From: Tyzzerella sp. An114
GTDB lineage: Bacteria; Bacillota; Clostridia; Lachnospirales; Anaerotignaceae
Assembly: GCF_002161055.1 (NCBI RefSeq)
Contig: NZ_NFLT01000006.1
Coordinates: 1 to 64,000 of the forward strand
DNA length: 64,000 nucleotides
Reading direction: 5' to 3'
Positions 18,609 through 26,818 of the stretch are shown here, piece after piece; within the stretch, counting starts at the first letter, position 1, and each line of letters opens with the position of its first letter. The position numbers and the translations under genes are program-made. The notes beneath the pieces were generated by a model. It was not told the origin of the DNA and made no database searches. It was given only the letters and a program-made list of their open reading frames with translations.

Positions 18609-19774
18609 AAAAAATTCTTATTGTAGACAACATTGAGCAAAATTTAAAACTTATGAGTGCCTACTTTGTTGACAGTGGTTATGAAGTGATTACTGCCAGT
18701 ACTGGAAGTTCTGCTTTAAAAAAAGCAAGACTCCTGAGTCCCCATATAATAATACTTGAGCTTAATATGCCTGATATAAGCGGTTACGATATATGCAAGA
18801 CTTTAAAAAACGACCCTAAAACAAAAGACATAATAATACTTGCTGTAACAACAATAGACAGTCGTGAAACAAGAAACCGTGCTTTTTATATGGGTGCAGA
18901 TGAATATATGGTAAAACCCTTTGACAGAAGCACTCTAATGACAAAAGTAAAAGGTCTTTTTAGACTTATAGATTTAAATGAAGAACTTGAAAGTCAATAT
19001 CGTGCTGTTAAAGAAAAAAATCTTCAGTTGGAACTTCAGCTTAAAATGGCTAGACAGGTTCAACAAGCTCTTGTTACAGAATATAATGGTTCAATTAATA
19101 ATATAAACTTTCACAGTAGATATATGCCAGCTCTAGATATAGGGGGAGACTATTACGAAGTTTATAAAATAAATGACTCTATTGTATGTGTATTTATGGC
19201 GGATGTTTCCGGTCATGGAATATCAGCTGCTCTTTTGACATCAATGATAAAGATTATGTTTAAAAAATATATAAGCGAAAAAATGCCTACAAATCTTCTT
19301 CTTGAAAATATGAATAATGAATTTTGTAGCATATTTAGTGATAGTGATGTAAGTGTTTATACTTGTGCTTTTATTGCTTATATAGATACTAAAAACAGAA
19401 TTATTACTTGTAGTAATGCTGGTCATGCTTTACCAATATTTATAACAAATGAAAAAGAAAATAATACTCTTACAATGGAAGAAATAGATATAAGCGGTAC
19501 ACCTTTGGGAATGATAGATAATATGACATATTCTCAAAAAATATTTCCTTACAATTTTAAAGATATGCTTTTATTCTATACAGACGGTCTTTCAGACTCT
19601 TTTTACAAAGATGCACCTGATGAATTTCTTATGGATATGCAGCAAATAATAACATCAATGAAAGATGAGTCTTCAGAAGAAATTCTTTCCACAATATTAA
19701 AACATATGTATAATTTTGATGAAGATGCAAAATATACAAATGATGATGTAAGCATGATTTTATGTAAAATGTAA
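18605..19774 (+). CDS. Receiver-domain PP2C (SpoIIE/RsbU-type) phosphatase with Glu in place of phosphoacceptor Asp
   Basis: A 389-residue fusion. Residues 1-120 form a response-regulator receiver, 120-155 a helical linker, and the rest a SpoIIE-type PP2C phosphatase with intact metal motifs DIGGDYYEV, MADVSGHG, YTDGLSDSF and NDDVSM. In the receiver the motif reads LELNMP, placing Glu52 where the phosphoacceptor Asp normally is; the acidic pair near the N-terminus reads DN and the conserved lysine is present (MVKPFD). A Glu there often mimics phosphorylation, so the phosphatase may be permanently active or respond to something other than phosphorylation. It likely dephosphorylates the STAS protein encoded at the start of the operon. 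Confidence 0.88.
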   Translation: MKKILIVDNIEQNLKLMSAYFVDSGYEVITASTGSSALKKARLLSPHIIILELNMPDISGYDICKTLKNDPKTKDIIILAVTTIDSRETRNRAFYMGADEYMVKPFDRSTLMTKVKGLFRLIDLNEELESQYRAVKEKNLQLELQLKMARQVQQALVTEYNGSINNINFHSRYMPALDIGGDYYEVYKINDSIVCVFMADVSGHGISAALLTSMIKIMFKKYISEKMPTNLLLENMNNEFCSIFSDSDVSVYTCAFIAYIDTKNRIITCSNAGHALPIFITNEKENNTLTMEEIDISGTPLGMIDNMTYSQKIFPYNFKDMLLFYTDGLSDSFYKDAPDEFLMDMQQIITSMKDESSEEILSTILKHMYNFDEDAKYTNDDVSMILCKM

Positions 19775-19808
19775 AAAGTCAGACATCAATTTGATGTCTG
19801 ACTTTTAT
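19773..19808. terminator. Bidirectional terminator after the phosphatase gene
   Basis: AAAGTCAGACATCAA and TTGATGTCTGACTTT form a long hairpin with T tracts outward on both strands, serving both convergent genes. Confidence 0.92.
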
Positions 19809-19810
19809 TT

Positions 19811-21460
19811 TTAACTATTTTTTATGTTATTCTCTCCAACAACGGTTATATATATAATTACACCTGTGCTTTCAAGCTCTGTTGATGATGCTGCAACAAA
19901 AAGTTTAACATTTTCTATTCCATTATGTTTATAGAGTAACTGGCTTACAAGTTCACCTTTTCCACCAGTGGAAGATATTCTTTTTATATTCTTCTCTATA
20001 AAGTCACCATCAACAAAAAATTCAAATATTCCTTTTCCTTCAACTTCTGCACCTTCAGCCGCAATAATATTTTTAGACAGCTTATTTGCATTTAATATTA
20101 TACCGTTTCTGTCTGTAAGTACAAGAGCTCTTGTACTGTTTTCCATAAGTTTTTCATTGTATGATTTTACAGTTATAAGATTTTGTTTTAAAAGTTCCAT
20201 ATCTGTAATATCTTTTGATATGCTTGTAAAACCTTGAAGTTCTCCAGAATTATCATAAACAGGTGTTATTGTTGTATCTGCAAAATATCTTGTACCGTCT
20301 TTTTTAAACTGCCAACCTCTTGAAGAATAACTTCCTTCAGCCTTTGCAGTCTCATAATAACGCCAAATTCTGTCTGCCTCCTCATCACTCATACTATAAA
20401 GTGATGATATATGTTTTCCTATAACCTCAAAAGCTTTATAACCATTTGTATTTTCTGCACCTTTATTCCATATTGTTATATATCCGTCTTTATCAACAGA
20501 TATAATAGAATATTCCTCAATACAATTTATTATAGTATTAAGAAATTCTGTTCTGTCACTTACCTTCTTTTCAAGCTCATCATTCATATTCTGTATAAGC
20601 TGATTTTGGAACTGAAGTTCATTTGCCATTCTTTGAGTTCTCTCATAGGCTATACAGTTATTTAAAGCATATCCCAGATAATTTCTAAGTATCTTTACAA
20701 GCTCAATCTGTTCTTCATTGTAATCATACATTGAACCAAAAGAAAGTATGGCTTTAATTGAACCTTCATGAATTACAGGTACAGTCATAATATTTCTTGG
20801 AGCTATTTTGCCCATAAATGTACGGTTCTCAAAAACTGTATCTTCCGGTATATCTGTATATACTTTTACCTTTTTTGAAACAGCAGCATTTCCAAGAAAA
20901 CCTTCACCCATTTCAATGTCAAATTCTTTATAAATATTTTTTGAAAGACCTATTGATTTTTTAAGCTCTAATTTTTCAGTATTTGCATTATATATATAGA
21001 ATACTCCCCAGTTACTGTTTGTTTCTTCTATAAGTCTTGACAATACCACATCAACAAGACTTTCAATTTCTATATTTACAGCCAATGTATTAACAAGGTC
21101 CAAAACAGCCTGAAGTATTCTATTTTTTCTCTTAAGTTTCTTTCTAAGCTCCTCAACAGACTTATAAAGAGCATCAATAAAAGGTTCTTTCTCCTTTTTG
21201 TCATACTTTATACTTCCATATGCAGTAGCATTTTTTATGTTTTGTGTGATATTTTTTATTTTTTGCTCATATTTAACTCTGTATCTTATTCTTTCTACAA
21301 CAAGAACTGCCAGAAGAAGAAGCAATATAATAAAAGCATATAAAGCACCTCTTTTTTCTGGATAAAGTTCATATATATAGAAAAAAGCAAATCCGAAGAA
21401 TATACCAAAAACAATCAGTATAAACTTCATTATTACATCTCTTATATCACCTTTCAGCAT
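19811..21460 (-). CDS. Membrane-anchored GAF-PAS-PAS sensor without output domain
   Basis: A 549-residue protein. Two hydrophobic segments (about 11-28 and 38-56) are followed by a helical stretch, a GAF domain (about 125-275, with GEGFLGNAAVSKKVKVYTDI), a coiled coil (about 275-305), and two PAS domains starting near 307 and 430; the first shows GYKAFEVIGKHISSLYS and ends GELQGFTSISKDITDMELLKQN. No histidine kinase, GGDEF, EAL or methyl-accepting region follows: the protein ends soon after the second PAS. It may pass its signal by protein contact, for instance to the neighbouring regulatory proteins. Either of two ATGs could start it; the first has a GGCGG site. Confidence 0.8.
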   Translation of the reverse strand: MLKGDIRDVIMKFILIVFGIFFGFAFFYIYELYPEKRGALYAFIILLLLLAVLVVERIRYRVKYEQKIKNITQNIKNATAYGSIKYDKKEKEPFIDALYKSVEELRKKLKRKNRILQAVLDLVNTLAVNIEIESLVDVVLSRLIEETNSNWGVFYIYNANTEKLELKKSIGLSKNIYKEFDIEMGEGFLGNAAVSKKVKVYTDIPEDTVFENRTFMGKIAPRNIMTVPVIHEGSIKAILSFGSMYDYNEEQIELVKILRNYLGYALNNCIAYERTQRMANELQFQNQLIQNMNDELEKKVSDRTEFLNTIINCIEEYSIISVDKDGYITIWNKGAENTNGYKAFEVIGKHISSLYSMSDEEADRIWRYYETAKAEGSYSSRGWQFKKDGTRYFADTTITPVYDNSGELQGFTSISKDITDMELLKQNLITVKSYNEKLMENSTRALVLTDRNGIILNANKLSKNIIAAEGAEVEGKGIFEFFVDGDFIEKNIKRISSTGGKGELVSQLLYKHNGIENVKLFVAASSTELESTGVIIYITVVGENNIKNS

Positions 21461-21486
21461 AATAATACCGCCTTTTTTTATAAGAT

Positions 21487-22356
21487 TTACAGAGCCTTCA
21501 ATACAATTTCAGATACCTGTTCACTGTTATCCACAGAAATAAATTTTATACCTTTTTTTCTACAAAACTCTCCAAGCTGGTTTTGAAAATTTAAAAATTC
21601 TTTTTTATAATTTTCAATTATAGAAGGGTTTACAAATATATCTATATCTTCATTAGTTCCTTCACTGTCAACAAGTCTTATGTTTCCATAAATATCAGGT
21701 TCTTTGTCAAATTTTGAAAGCGTCTGTATACAGGATACATCCTGTTTTTTGTATAGCAGAAATCCAAGACCCTCTGCATACCCGTCATCAGAGAAAAAGT
21801 CCGAAATGATGTACGAAACACCTTTTCCTTTTATATCTGAAAAGGCTTCTTTCATTGATTTTACAACTGCTGTTGTACCTTCATTTTCAATATTATCAAG
21901 AAAGTCAACAGCCTCATAAAATCTTGATGCGGAAGAAAGACCAAGTTTCTTTTTTAATATACCATTACCGAAGGCAAATATATTTACTTTATCTGTATTT
22001 TTAAGGGCGATAAATGCTATTGCAAGAGCAATTTGTCTACTGAAAATAGATTTTTGAAATTCATCACTCATTGAATTGCTTATATCAACAAAAATGTTTA
22101 TATCTGCTTGTTTTTCCTCTGCAAATATCCTCATAAACAATCTATCAAAACGAGCATAGCTATTCCAGTCAAGTCTTCTTATATCATCTCCCGGTATGTA
22201 CTCTCTAAAATCTGAAAATTCCAAAGAGCTTCCCTTTGCTCTTGATTTTCTCATACCACTTAAAGCTGTACTGCTCATTTTACTTGCAATAAACATACTT
22301 ATGCCCTCAAGAGATGATAAAAAATCCTTTGTAATACTTTTTTTAAGCTCTCCCAT
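21487..22356 (-). CDS. DUF58 domain protein (von Willebrand A-like)
   Basis: A 289-residue protein with the family hallmark GSSLEFSDFREYIPGDDIRRLDWNSYAR near residue 43 and a downstream VWA-like fold with metal-site pattern DISNSMS. DUF58 proteins act with MoxR AAA+ ATPases as chaperone-like pairs for cell-surface or complex assembly. The MoxR gene lies directly upstream, ending two bases before this start. The usual third partner, a transglutaminase-like protein, is missing. Confidence 0.88.
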   Translation of the reverse strand: MGELKKSITKDFLSSLEGISMFIASKMSSTALSGMRKSRAKGSSLEFSDFREYIPGDDIRRLDWNSYARFDRLFMRIFAEEKQADINIFVDISNSMSDEFQKSIFSRQIALAIAFIALKNTDKVNIFAFGNGILKKKLGLSSASRFYEAVDFLDNIENEGTTAVVKSMKEAFSDIKGKGVSYIISDFFSDDGYAEGLGFLLYKKQDVSCIQTLSKFDKEPDIYGNIRLVDSEGTNEDIDIFVNPSIIENYKKEFLNFQNQLGEFCRKKGIKFISVDNSEQVSEIVLKAL

Positions 22357-22357
22357 A

Positions 22358-23332
22358 TTACATACCCTCTTGTGCTATATTATCAATAATATCATCAGCA
22401 CTTACACCATCAGCAATAGCCTCAAAATTAAGATACAATCTATGTCTTAAAGCTGGCTTTATAACACTGTTTACATCTTCATAGGACACATTGTATCTGC
22501 CATTAATAAGAGCTTGTATTCTAGAAGCTGTAACTATTGCCTGAGCACCTCTAGGACTTGAACCATAACGAACATATTTTTTAACAATATCTGGTGCATT
22601 TTCAACTTCTGGGTGGCATTTCATAACAAAATCTATTATATAATCATAAACAGAAGATGCCACAGGAACCTCCATTGCTATTTTTCTCATCTCAATTATT
22701 TTTTCTTTGCCAGCAGAAATATTTATATCCTCTTTATTTGAACCTGTTGTGAGAGTAACTATTTTTAAAAGCTCATCTCTTGAAGGATATTCAACATTAA
22801 GTTTAAACATAAATCTATCCATCTGAGCTTCAGGAAGTGGATATGTACCTTCCTGTTCAACAGGGTTTTGAGTTGCAAGAACAAAAAACGGTTCTGGCAA
22901 AATAAATGTTTTTGTTCCAACTGTAACAGTTTTTTCCTGCATAGCCTCAAGAAGGGCACTTTGAGTTTTTGGAGTTGCCCTGTTTATCTCATCGGCAAGA
23001 ACTATATTTGAAAATATAGGGCCTTCTTTAAATTCAAAAGAACTGTTGCCTTCTTTATCTTTCGTTACAATATTTGTTCCTGTAACGTCAGCAGGCATAA
23101 GGTCTGGAGTAAACTGTATTCTTGAAAACTCAAGTCCAAGAGTTTTTCCAAGAGCTTTTACAAGCTGAGTTTTTCCAAGACCAGGGAGACCTTCTAAAAG
23201 AACATTACCTCCCCCAACTATGGCTATAAGTACATTTCTTATTATATCTTTCTGACCTATTATAATCTTACTTGTTTCTTTTTCTATATTTAAAAAATCT
23301 TCCGCAAAATTTTTTACTGTTTCGTCATTCAT
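22358..23332 (-). CDS. MoxR family AAA+ ATPase
   Basis: A 324-residue AAA+ protein with Walker A EGLPGLGKTQL, Walker B LADEINRATPKTQSALLEAMQE, and sensor 1 LATQNPVEQEGTYPLPEAQ, all typical of MoxR. It probably remodels or loads metal cofactors into a partner via the DUF58 protein encoded next. GGAGGGAG precedes the ATG. It starts this operon, which is divergent from the AI-2E transporter gene. Confidence 0.92.
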   Translation of the reverse strand: MNDETVKNFAEDFLNIEKETSKIIIGQKDIIRNVLIAIVGGGNVLLEGLPGLGKTQLVKALGKTLGLEFSRIQFTPDLMPADVTGTNIVTKDKEGNSSFEFKEGPIFSNIVLADEINRATPKTQSALLEAMQEKTVTVGTKTFILPEPFFVLATQNPVEQEGTYPLPEAQMDRFMFKLNVEYPSRDELLKIVTLTTGSNKEDINISAGKEKIIEMRKIAMEVPVASSVYDYIIDFVMKCHPEVENAPDIVKKYVRYGSSPRGAQAIVTASRIQALINGRYNVSYEDVNSVIKPALRHRLYLNFEAIADGVSADDIIDNIAQEGM

Positions 23333-23580
23333 TAAAAAAACTCCCTCCGTATAAAAATCTTCTATTTTATTGATTTGATTATATTGTTAAAAAATTCAAA
23401 CTTCAATGTTATATGATGTTATGTAAAACAATCTTAAGAAGATTTTAATAATTAAAGAGTACACTACTATATTAACATAATTCTGTATAAAATAACATCA
23501 ATATTTTAGTACAAAAATATAGAATTATTTTATTTTTCATAGTATTATGTTTAAGTAAAAAACAAAATTTGATTTAAGGG

Positions 23581-24798
23581 GTGATATTTATACTTAAAAA
23601 ATTTTCTTTCGACAAAAAATATTTGAAAATCTCAATCTATGTTTTTATAGTGATAAGTCTTCTTATTATATTAGCAAAAACAGTAGATAATCTTTCAGGC
23701 GTTCTTGTTTCAATAGTTGCATTTTTAAAGAACGCACAAAAAATCATTTCTCCGTTTATATATGGTTTTTGTATAGCATATCTTGTAAATCCTCTCGTTG
23801 GATTTATAGAAAAAAAACTTGAAAAAATCATAGAAAGCAAGCGTATATTGAGAAATACATCAATTTTTATAACATATGTTATTGTATTAGGTTGTATTTT
23901 CCTTATAATGAATTACTTTATACCGGAAATAATGCTTAATGTATCAAACTTTATAAATACACTACCTCAAAATGTGTCATCACTGGAAAAGAATGTTTAT
24001 ACATTCTTTGACCAAATAAGTTTTATAGACTCTAAAGATGTTATGGAAGTTTTAAATAAAATATTTGAACCTATTGCAAAATCAATGGAAAACATTCCTT
24101 TGATGGTTTCAAAATATTTTAATGGTACACTTACATTCCTTGTAAGCGGTACATTCAACATAGCTTCAAGATTTATAAACATAATTCTTGGTATAGTTAT
24201 AAGTTTTTATTTGCTTGCAGGAAAAGAAAATTTTATAGCATACTTAAAGAAAATAATATATGCTTTCTTTAAAGAGACAAAAGTAACATCACTTATATAC
24301 AATATTAGAAGAGTTGATGATATTTTTAAAAATTTCATAGTTGGAAAAACAATAGACTCAACAATAATAGGTATACTTTGTTTTATAGGTCTAAATATAC
24401 TCAATACACCTTTTATTATACTTATAAGTGTTATTGTAGGTATAACAAACATGATACCTTATTTTGGACCTTTTATAGGCGGTATACCAGCAGTATTTAT
24501 TGTGCTTTTAACAATGCCTTCAAAAGCTTTATGGGTTGCCATATTTATACTTATACTTCAACAGTTTGATGGTATAATACTTGGACCAAAAATACTTGGT
24601 CAAACTGTTGGCATAAATCCTATATGGATTATACTTTCAATAACAATAGGTGGTGCTATTTTAGGACCTTTAGGAATGTTCCTTGGAGTTCCTGTTTTTG
24701 CATCAATCAAACTTTTCTTCTGTGAACACGTAGATAAAAAATATGACGAGAAATATGGAGATAAAGATGTTAATGCATTATCTCCACCTAAAATTTGA
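23581..24798 (+). CDS. AI-2E family transporter
   Basis: A 405-residue integral membrane protein with about eight helices, the family spacing, and motifs such as YGFCIAYLVNPLV, NMIPYFGPFIGG and LGPKILGQTVGINPI. Family members move diverse substrates, including sodium in exchange for protons and in some cases AI-2; substrate is unknown here. The start is unclear: the GTG at 23581 sits inside the ribosome-binding site AAGGGGTGAT, and at the ideal distance (23590) the codon is ATA. No ATG exists nearby. The C-terminus ends in a charged tail. Confidence 0.87.
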   Translation: MIFILKKFSFDKKYLKISIYVFIVISLLIILAKTVDNLSGVLVSIVAFLKNAQKIISPFIYGFCIAYLVNPLVGFIEKKLEKIIESKRILRNTSIFITYVIVLGCIFLIMNYFIPEIMLNVSNFINTLPQNVSSLEKNVYTFFDQISFIDSKDVMEVLNKIFEPIAKSMENIPLMVSKYFNGTLTFLVSGTFNIASRFINIILGIVISFYLLAGKENFIAYLKKIIYAFFKETKVTSLIYNIRRVDDIFKNFIVGKTIDSTIIGILCFIGLNILNTPFIILISVIVGITNMIPYFGPFIGGIPAVFIVLLTMPSKALWVAIFILILQQFDGIILGPKILGQTVGINPIWIILSITIGGAILGPLGMFLGVPVFASIKLFFCEHVDKKYDEKYGDKDVNALSPPKI

Positions 24799-24819
24799 CA
24801 TAATTTATGGAGGTGTTCG

Positions 24820-25773
24820 ATGAGTAGTATACAAAAAACAAATTTATTTGTATTATTTTTATTTGTATTACAATTTATTTTAGGGCTTTTTTGGTCTTCT
24901 TTGATGACAATGGTTAATATGCCTATTGTAATTAATATGATACTCAGTCAGATATGTATGTTTGGAATACCAACTATACTATACTTTATAATTACAAAAT
25001 CTAATGTTAAAGACACTTTAAGTATTAAACCAATAAGTCCACTAAATATACTTATAATAGTAGCAATATCAATATTTATACAGCCTATAATGACTGTTTT
25101 AAGTGCATTAACAACAATATTTTTTCCTAATAATGTTACAACAATGCTTACAGAGACAGCAAAAATACCTGTATGGCTTACTATTATTGCTACCGCTTTA
25201 ACACCGGCAATATTTGAAGAAATAATTTTTAGAGGAATTGTATTTTCTGGATATAGAACAACAAGTCTTTTAAAGGCATCTATTATGACAGGACTTCTTT
25301 TTGGTCTTATACACTGTGATGCACAACAATTTTTATATGCTTTCGTTATGGGAATATTTTTCTGTTTTCTTGTTTATAGAACAGGTTCAATATTCGCTTC
25401 AATGATATCTCATTTTACTATAAATGGCTCACAGGTTCTACTTTCAACTATTTTGATGTCATCTATGTCACCAGAGGAATTATTAAAAAGTACAACAAAC
25501 ACTAATATATCAGATATAATAGCATCTCTTATAAGTAGTATATTTTTAGCTTGTATAACAGCTCCTATATTGATACTTCTTATATGGGCATTTATAAAAA
25601 TAAATAAAAAACCTGAAATTCCTGAAGGTAAAATATATTATAATCTTCCAAAACAAAAACAGGATTTTATCGCCGGAAAACCTTTGGCAGGAATACTTCT
25701 TATATATTTTTTACAGGTAATAATAATTCCTTTTGCATATATTATTGTATATGTATTTCAAAATATAACTTAA
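24820..25773 (+). CDS. CPBP family intramembrane glutamic endopeptidase
   Basis: A 317-residue membrane protein with about eight segments. The CAAX-protease/bacteriocin-processing motifs are present: EEIIFRG (motif 1, around residue 131), and GLIHCDAQQF (motif 2, with His). Such proteins cleave or protect against peptides in the membrane. It follows the AI-2E gene by 21 bases and is likely cotranscribed, then meets a terminator shared with nrdR. Confidence 0.88.
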   Translation: MSSIQKTNLFVLFLFVLQFILGLFWSSLMTMVNMPIVINMILSQICMFGIPTILYFIITKSNVKDTLSIKPISPLNILIIVAISIFIQPIMTVLSALTTIFFPNNVTTMLTETAKIPVWLTIIATALTPAIFEEIIFRGIVFSGYRTTSLLKASIMTGLLFGLIHCDAQQFLYAFVMGIFFCFLVYRTGSIFASMISHFTINGSQVLLSTILMSSMSPEELLKSTTNTNISDIIASLISSIFLACITAPILILLIWAFIKINKKPEIPEGKIYYNLPKQKQDFIAGKPLAGILLIYFLQVIIIPFAYIIVYVFQNIT

Positions 25774-25774
25774 A

Positions 25775-25806
25775 CAAAAAAAAGGTATGCATAAGCATAC
25801 CTTTTT
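25775..25806. terminator. Bidirectional terminator between the CPBP gene and nrdR
   Basis: AAAGGTATGC (25781-25790) pairs with GCATACCTTT (25795-25804), with T tracts on both sides. Confidence 0.88.
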
Positions 25807-26269
25807 ATATTCTATTTTTTTCTTTAAGAAGTTTCTCAAGTTCGTCCATAAATGTGTTTATATCCTTAAACTGTCTATAAACAGAGGCAAATCTTACATA
25901 TGCAACTTCATCAACTTCTTTAAGTCTATCCATAACCATATTACCAAGCTCTTTACTATCAACCTCTTTTTCAAGACGGTTCATAACAGTGTTTTCTATA
26001 TCATCTGCAATAGCTTCTATCTGGTTCATTGTAACAGGTCTTTTATTACAGGATTTCATCATTCCGTTAATAAGTTTATTTTTATCAAAAATTTCCCTTG
26101 TATTATCACTTTTTATGACAGTTATAGGAATAGTATCTACTCTCTCATAAGTAGTAAATCTTTTACCACATTTTTCACAAACTCGTCTTCTTCTTATGGC
26201 AGAGTTTTCTTCCTGTGACCTTGAGTCAACTACTTTTGTATCTGGATTATTACAAAAAGGACACTTCAT
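25805..26269 (-). CDS. nrdR: Transcriptional repressor NrdR
   Basis: NrdR senses the dATP/ATP balance through an ATP-cone and represses ribonucleotide reductase genes. The 154-residue protein has the N-terminal zinc ribbon MKCPFCNN...RRRRVCEKCGKRF and the ATP-cone beginning IPITVIKSDNTREIFDKNKL. The start at 26269 gives the standard MKCPFC; the longer frame uses a GTG within the ribosome-binding site. Its likely target, nrdD, starts 550 bases away on the other strand behind two NrdR boxes. Confidence 0.95.
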   Translation of the reverse strand: MKCPFCNNPDTKVVDSRSQEENSAIRRRRVCEKCGKRFTTYERVDTIPITVIKSDNTREIFDKNKLINGMMKSCNKRPVTMNQIEAIADDIENTVMNRLEKEVDSKELGNMVMDRLKEVDEVAYVRFASVYRQFKDINTFMDELEKLLKEKNRI

Positions 26270-26362
26270 AGACACCCTCCTTACAGTAAATTGTTTAATT
26301 ACGTATTAAGTATACTTTATACATTTTGTAAAATCAAGTAAAACAATCAAATATATAGTATT

Positions 26363-26623
26363 TTAAGGCACATTTCTTAGCATATCTTCTGTTTTTCCAT
26401 CAACAAGTATTATATCGTCACCTATTTTAACAATACAAGACCAAGGTATACAATATTCTTCTTCACTGCAAAATATTCCCCAAAATTTTCCTTCAATAGG
26501 TATTATTATGGAAAGTATTCTTGCTGTTTTCGTATCAATTTCCAAATCCCTTATATAACCATATCTCGTTCCATCACAAATATTTATCACTTCTTTATTT
26601 TTTAGTTCAGAAAAACGCTCCAT
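26363..26623 (-). CDS. ymxH: YlmC/YmxH family sporulation protein (PRC-barrel)
   Basis: An 86-residue PRC-barrel-like protein: MERFSELKNKEVINICDGTRYGYIRDLEID, then a strand-rich region ending WSCIVKIGDDIILV. The YlmC/YmxH family is common in spore formers and often lies near nrdR. The ATG at 26623 is preceded by a perfect GGAGG; a longer frame begins in that site and is discarded. Role in sporulation is by family only. Confidence 0.88.
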   Translation of the reverse strand: MERFSELKNKEVINICDGTRYGYIRDLEIDTKTARILSIIIPIEGKFWGIFCSEEEYCIPWSCIVKIGDDIILVDGKTEDMLRNVP

Positions 26624-26724
26624 TTTTACCTCCAAAAAAATTTTTTCGCTCTATAAATACTATGCTTATGCCCTTTAACGAATACTGCTCAAAAACTGAA
26701 TATTGACTTTAAAAATCTGTTTTA

Positions 26725-26740
26725 GTACAATATATTCAAT
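26725..26740. promoter_or_regulatory. Putative NrdR box 1
   Basis: The 16-base segment has the core CAATATATTC, one base off the CWATATATWG core of NrdR boxes. Its centre lies 31 bases from that of box 2, close to the three-helical-turn spacing known for tandem NrdR boxes. Confidence 0.65.
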
Positions 26741-26755
26741 CTTCCCAAAAATTTA

Positions 26756-26771
26756 AAACTATATATTGTGT
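26756..26771. promoter_or_regulatory. Putative NrdR box 2
   Basis: The core CTATATATTG is a full match to the NrdR box core. It lies about 50 bases before the nrdD start, and nrdR is the nearby gene on the other strand. Confidence 0.78.
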
Positions 26772-26818
26772 TTTTGTTTTTGGGAAACACTAGAAATTTT
26801 ATCGGGGGGTTAGGAAAC

